Positions 1 to 11,298 are shown, numbered from the stretch's first letter. The stretch: 64,000 nt of DNA from Allostella vacuolata (GCA_006739055.1 AP019702.1:3993388-4057387), one strand, 5' to 3'. Translations and numbers: made by a program. Notes: generated from the letters alone by a model not told the origin.

Positions 1-1
1 C

Positions 2-1972
2 GGCCTGACGCGCGACATGCAGGCCCGGGTCCGGCCCTGTGCCATCATCGAGTTCACCGCGACCCCGAGGGCGAATTCCAACATCCTGCATAGCGTCACC
101 GCGCAGGAACTGAAGGCGGCGGAGATGATCAAGCTGCCGATCGTGCTGGCCGAGCACGACAGCTGGCAGACCGCGGTGAACGGGGCGATCGCCAGCCGTG
201 CGGCGTTGGCGGAGGCGGCAAAGGGCGAGGCGGACTATATCCGCCCCATCGTCCTGTTCCAGGCCCAGCCGCGGAACCAGGAGGTGACCGCAGAGGCACT
301 GAAGACGCACCTGATGGAGGTGGAGCAGATCCCGGAATACCGGATCGCCATCGCCACCGGCGAGCAGCGGGAGCTCGACGGCATAGACCTGTTCGATCCC
401 CAATGCCGCATCGAGTACGTCATCACCATCGAGGCGCTGAAGGAAGGCTGGGACTGTTCCTTCGCGTATGTGTTCTGCTCGCTCTCGCGCATCCAGAGCG
501 CGACCGATGTGGAGCAGCTGCTCGGCCGGGTGCTGCGCATGCCCTACGCGCGACGCCGTCGGGCCGATGCATTGAACCGAGCCTACGCGCATGTTTCCGA
601 ACCCTCGTTCAGCGCCGCGGCGTCGGCACTCGTCGACAGGCTGGTGGCGATGGGCTTCAGCGAGCCGGACGCCCGGGACGCCATCGAACCGGCCCAGGGG
701 CATCTGGACGACACCGGCCTGTTCGCACCGCGGGAGCGCCCCGCCCCCGTCTTCCGACACTCCGTCGCGGCGACGCCGGAAATTGCCGCCGCGCTGGCGT
801 CGCTCGCCGCGCACGAGGCGGTGTCCATCGTTACCCAGGAGGGCGGGACGGTGGAGATCGCGGTTATCGGTCATGTCGCGCCGGAGCTGGAGGCCGCGAT
901 TGCCGACGCCATTCCCGCGCATCAGCGCCGGGACCTGGCCGAGGCGGTCCGGAAGTACCGGTTCGAAACCGCGGGCCAGCTCTCGCCAGCCCAGCGGGGC
1001 GAGAGCTTCCGCGCGCCGAGGCTGATGACCGAGATCCAAGGGAGCTTCGAGTTTGCCGATACCGACCTGTTCATGGAATTCCATGACTGGTCGCTGGCTT
1101 CGCACCCGGCACGGCTGGACGAATCCGCCTTCGCCATCCGCGAAACGGCGCGCAGCTTCGAGATCGACGTGGACGGCAACCGCGTCGCCTGGCAGTTCGC
1201 CGGGGAGGGAGAGCAGCTGGCGCTCGATGTGCAAGTGGATGGCTGGTCGCCGCAGAACCTGATCATTTGGCTGGATCGCCAGCTGCGCCAGCCCGACATC
1301 CACCAGGCCGACCTGTTGCGATGGATTGCGGACTGCATCGGCCATCTGATGGGGCCGCGCAGGATCCCTATCGCGGCGCTGATGCGAACCAAGTTCATCC
1401 TGGCGCGCAAGCTGCGCGAACGCCTGGCCGCCGCCCGCCTGGCCGAACGGCAATCGGCCTATCAACGCTATCTCTTCGTGCCGGAGGCACGCGTCCATGC
1501 CTCGCTCGAAAACGGCTTCCAGTTCCGCGATGGAATGTACCGGGACGTGAAGAAGCAGCGCGGCGGCCGCTGGAAGCCGCGCAAGCACTTCCTGGGGCCG
1601 GACGGGCTGCCGGCATTCGATGGCGTCGAGGAGGGCGAGGAGTTCCAGTGCGCACAGGCCATCGACAGCCTGCCCGACGTAACGTTCTGGCTGCGGAACG
1701 TGGCAAGGAACGCGGAGTCCTTCTGGCTGCCGACTGCGACGGGCAAGTTCTATCCCGACTTCGTCGCGCGCTTGAACGACGGGCGCACGATGGTCGTCGA
1801 GTACAAGGGGGCTCTGCTGGCCGGCTCCGGCGTCGACGACACGAACGAGAAGCGCGCCATCGGACGGTTGTGGGAACAGGGCAGCGACGGCCGAGGCCTG
1901 TTCGTGATGGTCGAAAAGCAGCTCGGGGGCCGGGATGTGCGTCAGCAACTCCAGGACAGGATCGACGGATGA
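2..1972 (+). CDS. Type III restriction-like helicase-nuclease, 3' part (5' truncated by window)
   Basis: The reading frame is open from the window edge, so the N-terminus, with Walker A and the DExH motif, lies upstream. The visible part begins in the second RecA-like lobe of a superfamily 2 helicase: TATP near the start, then TIEALKEGWDCS (motif V region) and QLLGRVLRMPYARR (motif VI). Near the C-terminus FYPDFVA followed by VVEYKG fits a PD-(D/E)xK nuclease core. This arrangement is that of Res subunits of type III restriction enzymes and related defence helicases. Its usual partner would be a Mod methyltransferase, which is not in the window. It ends 170 bases from the 3' end of tRNA-Lys, which suggests an island. 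The general family is secure; whether it is a true type III Res is not. Confidence 0.8.
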   Translation, partial: GLTRDMQARVRPCAIIEFTATPRANSNILHSVTAQELKAAEMIKLPIVLAEHDSWQTAVNGAIASRAALAEAAKGEADYIRPIVLFQAQPRNQEVTAEALKTHLMEVEQIPEYRIAIATGEQRELDGIDLFDPQCRIEYVITIEALKEGWDCSFAYVFCSLSRIQSATDVEQLLGRVLRMPYARRRRADALNRAYAHVSEPSFSAAASALVDRLVAMGFSEPDARDAIEPAQGHLDDTGLFAPRERPAPVFRHSVAATPEIAAALASLAAHEAVSIVTQEGGTVEIAVIGHVAPELEAAIADAIPAHQRRDLAEAVRKYRFETAGQLSPAQRGESFRAPRLMTEIQGSFEFADTDLFMEFHDWSLASHPARLDESAFAIRETARSFEIDVDGNRVAWQFAGEGEQLALDVQVDGWSPQNLIIWLDRQLRQPDIHQADLLRWIADCIGHLMGPRRIPIAALMRTKFILARKLRERLAAARLAERQSAYQRYLFVPEARVHASLENGFQFRDGMYRDVKKQRGGRWKPRKHFLGPDGLPAFDGVEEGEEFQCAQAIDSLPDVTFWLRNVARNAESFWLPTATGKFYPDFVARLNDGRTMVVEYKGALLAGSGVDDTNEKRAIGRLWEQGSDGRGLFVMVEKQLGGRDVRQQLQDRIDG

Positions 1973-2098
1973 CGGCAGCGGAGCGCTGGTGCGCAGCAGC
2001 CCCCTGCCCCGACGGCGGTCTCACGCCATGCGGACGAGCAGGGCGAAACCGGAGACGAACAGTCCCACTTTCCCGTCGGCAGACGGATCGGTGGGACT

Positions 2099-2110
2099 AT
2101 TTGGCCAAAT
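2099..2110. repeat. 12-bp perfect palindrome in AT-rich patch beside tRNA-Lys
   Basis: ATTTGGCCAAAT is its own reverse complement and lies in an unusually AT-rich patch (about 2085-2130) between the restriction-like gene and the tRNA-Lys 3' end. I see no gene in 1973-2142. The patch could be an island junction, a terminator or an operator. No att-type copy of the tRNA 3' end is visible in the window. Confidence 0.3.
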
Positions 2111-2142
2111 TTCCCAATGATTTCAATGCCCACTTGGGCAGG

Positions 2143-2218
2143 TGGTGAGCCCGTCGGGATTCGAACCCGAGACCCTCTGATTAAAAGTCAGATGCTCTAC
2201 CGGCTGAGCTACGGGCTC
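2143..2218 (-). tRNA. tRNA-Lys (anticodon TTT)
   Basis: On the minus strand a complete cloverleaf reads from 2218 to 2143. The acceptor arm GAGCCCG pairs perfectly with CGGGCTC. The anticodon loop CTTTTAA contains TTT, the T-arm has GGTTCGAATCC, the discriminator base is A, and CCA is encoded in the DNA. The 3' end faces the restriction-like gene at 2-1972, the orientation expected if a mobile island used this tRNA as its integration site. Confidence 0.97.
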
Positions 2219-2319
2219 GCCCTGGGCGCCTGGTCGAGAGGCGGGGCGGAAGTCGGTCGCGGCGGAAACTAGGGGGCGAGCGGTCCGGGGTCAACCATCG
2301 GGAGGCCCGGACCGCCGGT

Positions 2320-2835
2320 TCAGTCGGGCACGCGCTGGCGGGCGAAGCGGGATTCCAGGCGGTCGGCGACGCGCGGGCTGACGAAATGGCGCACGTCGCC
2401 GCCCAGCAGCCCGATCTCCTTGACGAAGCGCGAGGCGATGAACTGGTAGCGGTCGGCCGCCATCAGGAACACCGTCTCGATGTCGCCGTTGAGGCGCGCG
2501 TTCATGCCCGCCATCTGGAACTCGTACTCGAAGTCCGAGACCGCGCGCAGGCCGCGGATGATGATCGAGGCGCCGCAGCCGACCACGAAATCCATCAGCA
2601 GGTTGTCGAAGGGCCGGACCTCGATCTTCACCGGCTGGCCGTTCAGCGCCTCGACCTCGTCGCGGACGATCTGGACCCGCTCGTCGATGCTGAAGAGCGG
2701 CCCCTTCCCGGCGTTGCGGGCCACGCCGATGATGAGCCGGTCGACCAGCTTGGTCGCCCGCAGGATGATGTCGGAATGGCCCTTGGTGATCGGGTCGAAG
2801 GTGCCGGGGTAGACCCCCACGCGCTCGGTCGTCAT
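2320..2835 (-). CDS. coaD: Phosphopantetheine adenylyltransferase CoaD
   Basis: Cytosolic enzyme of coenzyme A synthesis that transfers AMP from ATP to 4'-phosphopantetheine, giving dephospho-CoA. The 171 residues match the family length. The N-terminus GVYPGTFDPITKGH carries the nucleotidyltransferase signature (residues 7-20, with T17 and H20 as the TxGH pair). IASRFVKEI near residue 130 matches the ISSxxVKE motif that binds ATP. It starts 15 bases after the gyrA stop codon on the same strand, so it is probably co-transcribed with gyrA. Confidence 0.97.
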   Translation of the reverse strand: MTTERVGVYPGTFDPITKGHSDIILRATKLVDRLIIGVARNAGKGPLFSIDERVQIVRDEVEALNGQPVKIEVRPFDNLLMDFVVGCGASIIIRGLRAVSDFEYEFQMAGMNARLNGDIETVFLMAADRYQFIASRFVKEIGLLGGDVRHFVSPRVADRLESRFARQRVPD

Positions 2836-2850
2836 CTTGCCCCCTGCCGA

Positions 2851-5658
<2,808 letters not shown>

Positions 5659-5734
5659 TGGGCGTCTCGTTTCCGGGAGGGCAGGTATTGGCCGGGGCGA
5701 CGCCCCCGCTCACCCGCGGATTCGTTGGACCGTC

Positions 5735-5763
5735 ACATTAGAGCATTTCGCAGTTGCGAACAA
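5735..5763 (-). promoter_or_regulatory. Candidate gyrA promoter with overlapping inverted repeat
   Basis: On the minus strand TTGTTC (5763-5758) and TAATGT (5740-5735) are separated by 17 bases, a plausible sigma-70 pair giving a leader of about 70 bases to the gyrA start. The spacer holds most of a perfect inverted repeat, TTCGCA-GT-TGCGAA (5747-5760), whose edge touches the -35. It could be an operator or chance. The rest of 5659-5902 holds nothing else I can support. Confidence 0.4.
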
Positions 5764-5902
5764 CGTTGCCGGTTCGCGCACCGCGACGGGTCGATCGCGC
5801 CCGCCGGCGACGCGCCCGCGCAGGGGCGCAACTTATTGCCACGGCGCGCCTTTTGCCGCAGTGTAGCAACTCCTCGACAGGGAGCCACGGGGGCGAGGCG
5901 GC

Positions 5903-7276
5903 GTGGGGGCACAGAGAAACCCGGATCGGCAGCGATCCGCATGGTCGGGTGCGATCGGCGGGCTGGTTCTTGCCGGCCTGGGCATCGCCGCGACCGCCGG
6001 ATCGGCCGCCCTGGCGGCGCTGCCGCCGTCCGAGCTGCTGGCCGACCCGGGCGTCCTCGCCTATCGCGAAGGCCGCTTCGCCGAGGCGATCGCCCGCCTG
6101 GAGGGCCTGGCGGCGCAGCACCCCGACGACGTGCTGGTGCGGCGCTATCTCGGCCTGTCGCAGTACGGGCTGAAGCGCTACCAGGCGGCGACCGGCACGC
6201 TGGAGGCGGCGGCCCGGCTCGACCCCGGCAACGCCACGACCTGGCTCTATCTCGGCCTCGCCCGCTACGCCCAGGGCCGCTACCCGGCGGCGCGGGAGGC
6301 GCTGGAGAAGGCCGAGGCGCTGGAGCCGGACGCGCGCTCGGCCGCGGTCGCCCGCTCCTTTCGCGAGACGATGGCCCGCTACATGACGGAGCGCACGGTG
6401 CCGGCCGCCCCGCAGCCGCGGCGCTGGTCGCTGACCGGCCAGGCCGGCATCGCCTATGACGACAACGTGCCCTTGCGCGGCAACGGCGTTCCCGGCCCGA
6501 AGGCCGGCGCGCGCACCTTCCAGAGCGCCTGGGGCGGCTACGACATCGTCCAGGACGGGGCCTGGCGCCTGCGCGGCGAGGGCTTCGCGTATCTGAGCCA
6601 AAACCTGCGCGGCGACCTCAACGATTTCGACCAGGCGACCGTCGAGGCGGCGCTCGACCTCAGCTACCAGGCGACGGCGTGGGGCATGCCGGCCCGGCCC
6701 GGCCTGCGCTATGCCTACCAGCCGAGCTGGGAGGGCGGGCGGGAGTACAACCAGAGCCACGCGATCACCGCCTCGCTGGTGCTGCAGCCGGTGGACGACA
6801 CCATCTCCTATTTCTTCTATCGCTATGCGACCGAGGATTATCGCGACGACGGGGTGGAGGCGCGCTTCACCTCCCGCGATCTGGGCGCCGGCCACCAGGT
6901 CGGGCTGACGCAATATTATTACTTCGAGGATCGCCGCAACTACGTCTTCGCCGGCTATGCCTATCTGCGCAACGACGCCAAGGGCACCTTCTTCGACGAG
7001 AACGGCCACCGCCTGTCGCTCGGCGGGGCGATGCTGCTGCCTTGGGACGTGCGCCTGCTCGCCCGGGCGGAATATCAGTGGCGGGACTTCGGCCGCTACC
7101 CGATCGAGCCGCAGCGCAATTTCGAGCGGCAGCACTACACCCTGAGCCTGACCAAGCCGATCGCGGAAGGCATGGCGGTGTCCGTCGGCTACAGCTACAT
7201 CAACGAGGATTCGAACTATTCGGTGCTGTCCTACCGGCGGAACCTCGTCACCCTGTCGCTGACCTATGACTTCTGA
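5903..7276 (+). CDS. TPR protein with C-terminal outer-membrane beta-barrel
   Basis: Start is GTG with GAGG just upstream. Residues about 15-40 form a hydrophobic export signal. Residues about 45-140 form TPR-like helical pairs (for example YREGRFAEAIARLEGLAAQ and YAQGRYPAAREALEKAEAL). From about residue 160 to the end the sequence alternates aromatic and polar residues in repeated strands and finishes SLTYDF, with a terminal Phe as in BAM-assembled barrels. The periplasmic-TPR-plus-barrel design resembles DUF560 / surface lipoprotein assembly modifier proteins, but that assignment is by architecture only. It is a single gene, divergent from gyrA. Confidence 0.65.
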   Translation: MGAQRNPDRQRSAWSGAIGGLVLAGLGIAATAGSAALAALPPSELLADPGVLAYREGRFAEAIARLEGLAAQHPDDVLVRRYLGLSQYGLKRYQAATGTLEAAARLDPGNATTWLYLGLARYAQGRYPAAREALEKAEALEPDARSAAVARSFRETMARYMTERTVPAAPQPRRWSLTGQAGIAYDDNVPLRGNGVPGPKAGARTFQSAWGGYDIVQDGAWRLRGEGFAYLSQNLRGDLNDFDQATVEAALDLSYQATAWGMPARPGLRYAYQPSWEGGREYNQSHAITASLVLQPVDDTISYFFYRYATEDYRDDGVEARFTSRDLGAGHQVGLTQYYYFEDRRNYVFAGYAYLRNDAKGTFFDENGHRLSLGGAMLLPWDVRLLARAEYQWRDFGRYPIEPQRNFERQHYTLSLTKPIAEGMAVSVGYSYINEDSNYSVLSYRRNLVTLSLTYDF

Positions 7277-7308
7277 TGCCGGCGGGTTCGTCCGGGCCGG
7301 GTCGCGGG

Positions 7309-7416
7309 CTAGAGGGTAACCGCCTGGGCGGCCAGGGCCAGGCCGGCGACCCCGGTCGCGGCCCCGACCAGGGCGGCGGCGATGAGAATGACCAGATGAC
7401 CGATCGTGCGCGCCAT
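7309..7416 (-). CDS. 35-residue single-span membrane peptide
   Basis: A 35-codon frame begins MARTIGHLVILIAAALVG and is hydrophobic almost throughout, with Gly/Ala spacing typical of one tight transmembrane helix. A strong ribosome-binding site, GGAGGG at 7428-7423, sits 6 bases before the ATG, which is the main reason to believe it. It is divergent from the ECF sigma operon starting at 7573 and convergent with the TPR/barrel gene. I do not recognise a family. It might be a small envelope-stress or transporter-modulating peptide, but no function can be assigned from sequence. Confidence 0.5.
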   Translation of the reverse strand: MARTIGHLVILIAAALVGAATGVAGLALAAQAVTL

Positions 7417-7572
7417 GACCAACCCTCCGTTGCCGGCCGGGCCATCGCCCCGCCGTCCGGTCGGTCGCGCGGCAGTGCCGATCGGTTCGACCCGGCACGC
7501 GAAATCCGCGAGGCGGCCGGGCCGGAACTTTCGCTGAACCTTTCTTCCACCGGCTGCGACTGAGGATACGAG

Positions 7573-8163
7573 ATGGCCGAGGGCCTGGGCAGGACCGGGA
7601 AAGAGTTCCAGCAACTCGAGAACGATCTCCTCACCCGGGCTGGGCGCGGCGACCGAGCCGCGTTCAAGGCGCTCTACGAGCGTTTCCAGCGGCCGTTGTT
7701 CGGGTTCCTGATGCGGATGGTGCGGGACCAGGCGATGGCGAACGAACTGCTCAACGACGTGATGCTGGAAGTATGGCGGTCCGCCGCCAACTTCGAAGGC
7801 CGGTCCTCGGCCGGCACCTGGATCTTCGGCATCGGCCACAACAAGGCGATCAGCCTGCTGCGGCGGCGGCGCGAGGACCAGATGCCCGAGGATGCGGCCG
7901 ACACGATCGTCGACGATGCGCAGACCCCGGACGCCACCGCCGAGCAGGCCGACCTCGGCCGGGTGATGCAGCGGCTGCTCGACCGGCTGTCGCCGGAGCA
8001 CCGGGCGGTTCTGCAGCTCACCTACTACCAGGACCTGTCGGTGCAGGAGATCGCGTCGGCCCTGGACTGCCCGGTCAACACCGTCAAGACACGCATGTTC
8101 TATGGCCGCCAGCGGATGCGGGAGCTTCTCTCCGCCGCCGGCATCCAGGGAGTATCGGCATGA
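7573..8163 (+). CDS. ECF-family RNA polymerase sigma factor
   Basis: Alternative sigma factor of 196 residues. Region 2 covers about residues 34-70 (LYERFQRPLFGFLMRMV onward, then LLNDVMLEVWR), with -10 recognition in the following helix. Region 4 covers about 140-187 (LSPEHRAVLQLTYYQDLS, then IASALDCPVNTVKTRMFYGR, a helix-turn-helix). Its stop overlaps the start of the next gene (ATGA), which encodes a membrane anti-sigma factor, so the sigma factor is probably held inactive at the inner membrane and released by an envelope signal. The linked secreted protease is the obvious target or effector. Confidence 0.93.
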   Translation: MAEGLGRTGKEFQQLENDLLTRAGRGDRAAFKALYERFQRPLFGFLMRMVRDQAMANELLNDVMLEVWRSAANFEGRSSAGTWIFGIGHNKAISLLRRRREDQMPEDAADTIVDDAQTPDATAEQADLGRVMQRLLDRLSPEHRAVLQLTYYQDLSVQEIASALDCPVNTVKTRMFYGRQRMRELLSAAGIQGVSA

Positions 8164-8819
8164 ACAGCAAAATGGCGGATGCCATCGACGACCTGCCCGA
8201 GGAGGCCTTCCTCCTGCCGTGGTACGTCAACGGCACGCTGGACGCAGACGAGCGCCGGCGGGTCGAGGCCGCCCTCGCCCAGTCGGCCGAGCTGCGCGAG
8301 GAGCTGGAGCTGCTGCGCCAGGTCAACCTGGCCGTGGTCGCCTCCACCGAGGCGCTGCCCGAGCCGGACCCGGACGGCTTCGCCCGCCTGATGGCCCGGA
8401 TCGACGCGGAGCCGGAACGTGCGCCCGCCCCGGCGCCGGCCAGGGCCGGCTGGCCGCAGCGGGTCGCCGCCTGGTTCGAGATGTCCTGGAAGCCGGCGAT
8501 GGCCGCGGCCGCGGTGGTGATCGCGGTGCAGGCGGCGGCGATCGTCGCCCTGGTCGACGACCGCGGCGGCGGCGGGGAGTTCCGCACCGCCTCCGGCCCG
8601 CAGGCGGGGGCCGGCGACGCCCGCTTCCTGGTCGACTTCGCCGACGGCGCCCCCCTGGCGGAGATCCGCCAGCTGCTGGAGCGCGCCGACGCCGTCATCG
8701 TCAAGGGCCCGACCGCCGACGGCTACTTCGTGGTCGCAGCCCAGGGGGATGCCGCCCAGGCGCAGGCCACGCTACGATCGGCCCCGACATTGGTCACCCA
8801 GGCCGAGCGGATGCCATGA
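8160..8819 (+). CDS. Single-span membrane anti-sigma factor
   Basis: 219 residues, start overlapping the sigma gene stop by 4 bases. The cytosolic N-terminus (EEAFLLPWYVNGTLDADERR, about 14-33) has the shape of the anti-sigma zinc-finger-like fold but lacks the His-x3-Cys-x2-Cys metal site. One transmembrane helix lies at about 112-133. After a Gly-rich linker, a periplasmic domain (about 155-219; ARFLVDFADGAPLAEIRQLL, VKGPTADGYFVVAA) has a beta-alpha-beta pattern like the small ferredoxin-like folds of subtilase propeptides. Its stop overlaps the protease start. Role inferred from context and topology. Confidence 0.8.
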   Translation: MNSKMADAIDDLPEEAFLLPWYVNGTLDADERRRVEAALAQSAELREELELLRQVNLAVVASTEALPEPDPDGFARLMARIDAEPERAPAPAPARAGWPQRVAAWFEMSWKPAMAAAAVVIAVQAAAIVALVDDRGGGGEFRTASGPQAGAGDARFLVDFADGAPLAEIRQLLERADAVIVKGPTADGYFVVAAQGDAAQAQATLRSAPTLVTQAERMP

Positions 8820-10564
8820 AGAAACAGCGGCGACGGTTTTCCGCATCCCAGGCCCTCGGTTCCGCGGCCCTGGTCCTGTCCGTCGCCAGCCCCGCCGCCG
8901 AGGCCAGCGACCGGCTGGACTGGAGCGACGGCGACCAGTCCGAATGGGTGCTGTCGATCGACGTGCCGCCGGCCACCGACCCGCGGTATCTGCAGTTCGC
9001 CCAGAGCAGCGGACCAGGCGGCGGCGAGGGACCGCCCATCCCGCCGCCGCCCATCCCGCCGCCGCAGAAGCCGCCGCCGCTGCCGCCGCCGGAGCCGCCG
9101 CTGATCCCGCTGTTCCCGCCCGAGCCGCCGGTCGAGCCGCCGCCCCCGCCGCGTCCGGCGCCGCCGCCGATCCGGCTCGACAAGCCGCGCGCGCCCGGTA
9201 CCGGCGGCAACGTCTCGATCCCCCTGCCCGGCACCAAGCCGGTGGCCCCCAGCCCCGGCAGCGACGTCGCCGTGGTGCCGCGTCCGCTGCCGCCCCCGCC
9301 GCCACTGCCCGACGCGCCGGGCACGCCGGCCGCCCGGCTGGCGATTCCGGCCATCGCGCGCCCGCCCGCGGAGCCGGCGCTGCCGACCGATACCCCGCCG
9401 CCCGCCGTCCTGCCGCCGCCCGGCAGCGACGACCTGGCCGAGGCCCTGCCGGACGAGGTGCTGATCCTGCTGCGCCCGGGGCTGGGCCAGGCGGCGGCCG
9501 ACGCCATCGCCCGCGACTACGCCATGGGCCTGGCCGAGACGATCCCGCTCGTCATCCTCGGCACCGAGGCCTATCGCCTGCTGATCGTGCAGAGCCGGCC
9601 GATCGGCCCGCTGGTCGACCTGCTCAACCTCGATCCGCGCATCCAGGTGGCCCAGCCGAACTACCGATACCGCACCATGCAGGCAGCCCCGCCGCCGGCC
9701 GCGCCCTTGCGGCAGTACGCGCTGGAGCGGCTGCAGGCGGAGCCCGCCAACCGCATCGCCCGCGGCCGGGGGGTGCGGGTCGCGGTGATCGACACCCGCA
9801 TCGACGGCAGCCACCCCGCCCTGGCCGGCCGGGTCGCCGGCACCATCGACGTGATTGGCGGCGACGTACCGGACCCGGGCCAGCACGGCACCGCGCTCGC
9901 CGGCATCATCGCCGCCGACGGCCGGGTGCGCGGGATCGCGCCCGGGGTCCAGCTGCTCTCTGTGCAGGCCTTCACCCCCGACCGGGCGGTGATCGGATCC
10001 GGCACCAGCTCGTCGGACAAGATCGCCCGGGCCATCGACGTGGCGGTCGACCAGGGGGCCCGCGTCCTCAACCTCAGCTTCGCCGGCCCGCGCGACCCGA
10101 TCGTCGGCCGGATGATCCGCCGCTCCCACGAGCGCGGCGCGGTGATCGTGGCCGCGGTCGGCAATGACGGGCAGGAGCGGACCCGCTTCCCGGCCGCCTT
10201 CGACGAGGTGATCGCGGTCACCGCCACCGATTCGCGCGACCGGCTCTACAGCCAGGCCAACCGCGGCCGCTTCGTCGGCGTCGCCGCCCCGGGGGTCGAC
10301 ATCCTGACGACCGGACCGGGCGGTTCCACCCAGTCGCTGTCGGGCACCTCGATGGCCGCGGCCTATGTCAGCGGCGTCGCCGCCCTGCTGCTGGAGCGCA
10401 ACCCGGCGATGACCCCGGCCGAGGTGCGGGCGGCGATCGAGGCCACCACGGTCGACCTCGGCGCGCCCGGGCGCGACAGCGAGTTCGGCTCCGGCCGCGT
10501 CGACGCCTATCGCGCCGTCAGCCGCGGCGAGCCCGGGCCGGAGCGGCCGGTGGTCCGCCGCTGA
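8816..10564 (+). CDS. Exported subtilisin-like serine protease (S8) with proline-rich segment
   Basis: 582 residues, start overlapping the anti-sigma stop by 4 bases. A signal peptide (1-30, cleavage near AEA) is followed by a very proline-rich region (about 72-205). Residues 208-285 look like a propeptide-type domain (DEVLILLRPGLGQAAADAI, ending VAQPNYRYR). The catalytic domain follows: Asp326 in VAVIDTRIDG, His357 in GQHGTALAGIIA, oxyanion Asn450 in AVGNDG, and Ser512 in LSGTSMAAAYVSG, so the triad is intact. It is the third gene of a sigma/anti-sigma operon, so its expression is probably switched by that sigma factor. The substrate is unknown. Confidence 0.92.
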   Translation: MKKQRRRFSASQALGSAALVLSVASPAAEASDRLDWSDGDQSEWVLSIDVPPATDPRYLQFAQSSGPGGGEGPPIPPPPIPPPQKPPPLPPPEPPLIPLFPPEPPVEPPPPPRPAPPPIRLDKPRAPGTGGNVSIPLPGTKPVAPSPGSDVAVVPRPLPPPPPLPDAPGTPAARLAIPAIARPPAEPALPTDTPPPAVLPPPGSDDLAEALPDEVLILLRPGLGQAAADAIARDYAMGLAETIPLVILGTEAYRLLIVQSRPIGPLVDLLNLDPRIQVAQPNYRYRTMQAAPPPAAPLRQYALERLQAEPANRIARGRGVRVAVIDTRIDGSHPALAGRVAGTIDVIGGDVPDPGQHGTALAGIIAADGRVRGIAPGVQLLSVQAFTPDRAVIGSGTSSSDKIARAIDVAVDQGARVLNLSFAGPRDPIVGRMIRRSHERGAVIVAAVGNDGQERTRFPAAFDEVIAVTATDSRDRLYSQANRGRFVGVAAPGVDILTTGPGGSTQSLSGTSMAAAYVSGVAALLLERNPAMTPAEVRAAIEATTVDLGAPGRDSEFGSGRVDAYRAVSRGEPGPERPVVRR

Positions 10565-10575
10565 GACGGCCGGCA

Positions 10576-10608
10576 CCGCGCGCGCCGCCCCGACGGCGGC
10601 ACGCGCGG
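10576..10608. terminator. GC-rich hairpin between protease and ssb
   Basis: A 14-base arm pairs with its partner at 13 positions (one C-A mismatch) around a 5-base loop. It lies exactly between the convergent protease and ssb genes. There is no T-run, so it is either a bidirectional attenuating hairpin or part of a factor-dependent terminator. Confidence 0.5.
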
Positions 10609-10620
10609 CGCGGGCGCCGC

Positions 10621-11193
10621 CTAGAACGGGATCTCGTCGTCCAGGTCGCCGCGCGACGGCGGCGCGCCGCCGCCGCCGCGCGGGGTGGAACCGCCGCGAC
10701 CGAAGCCGCCGCCGCCCGCGCCGCCGCCATAGCCACCACCGCCGCCACCACCGCCGCCACCGCCGCCGAAGCCGCCGACCGACGGCTCGCCGTCGTCATA
10801 GCCGCCCTGGTCGCCGCCGCCCGGGCCGCCACCGCCGCCGGCCCGGCCGTCCAGCATCGTCAGCTCGCCGCGGAACTGTTGCAGCACGATCTCGGTCGAG
10901 TATTTCTCGACCCCCGCCTGGTCGGTCCACTTGCGGGTCTGCAGGGCGCCCTCGACATAGACCTTGGCGCCCTTGCGCAGGTAGCGCTCGGCCGTTTCCG
11001 CCAGGCGCTCGTTGAAGATCACCACCCGGTGCCATTCCGTGCGCTCCTGGCGCTCGCCGGTGTTGCGATCCTTCCAGGTCTCGCTGGTCGCGATGGCGAG
11101 GTTCACCACCTTCTTGCCGGCCTGGGTCGAGCGGACCTCCGGGTCGCGCCCGAGATTGCCGATGAGGATGACTTTGTTGACGCTGCCGGCCAT
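10621..11193 (-). CDS. ssb: Single-stranded DNA-binding protein
   Basis: 190 residues. The N-terminal OB fold (about 1-110) begins [20 protein letters not shown] and contains [12 protein letters not shown], hallmark SSB sequence. A long Gly-rich linker follows (about 115-175), encoded by repetitive CCGCCACC-type triplets. The tail ends DLDDEIPF, the conserved acidic tip that docks repair and replication partners. It is divergent from uvrA, so the 143 bases between them serve two DNA-repair genes. The SOS box there lies nearer uvrA and could affect both. Confidence 0.98.
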   Translation of the reverse strand: MAGSVNKVILIGNLGRDPEVRSTQAGKKVVNLAIATSETWKDRNTGERQERTEWHRVVIFNERLAETAERYLRKGAKVYVEGALQTRKWTDQAGVEKYSTEIVLQQFRGELTMLDGRAGGGGGPGGGDQGGYDDGEPSVGGFGGGGGGGGGGGGYGGGAGGGGFGRGGSTPRGGGGAPPSRGDLDDEIPF

Positions 11194-11283
11194 GACCGCC
11201 GCTCCCGCTGTGGTGTCGTTGGAAAAGGTGCCGGAACATAGACCGCCTCCGCCGACCAGTGGGAGTCGCTTTCCGGCCTTGGA

Positions 11284-11298
11284 GAACGTATAATGAAC
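11284..11298 (+). promoter_or_regulatory. LexA (SOS) box overlapping the uvrA -10 element
   Basis: GAAC-N7-GAAC is the exact reverse complement of GTTC-N7-GTTC, the direct-repeat operator used by alphaproteobacterial LexA. The 7-base spacer contains TATAAT except for its first base (11289-11294 reads TATAAT), so the operator sits on the -10 hexamer about 40 bases before the uvrA start. LexA binding would block polymerase directly, giving DNA-damage induction of uvrA. Confidence 0.8.

Noticed and set aside
7524-7550. GGAACTT as the -35 of an autoregulated ECF promoter before the sigma gene
   Set aside because: No convincing -10 occurs at 16-17 bases spacing, so it was not listed as a promoter.
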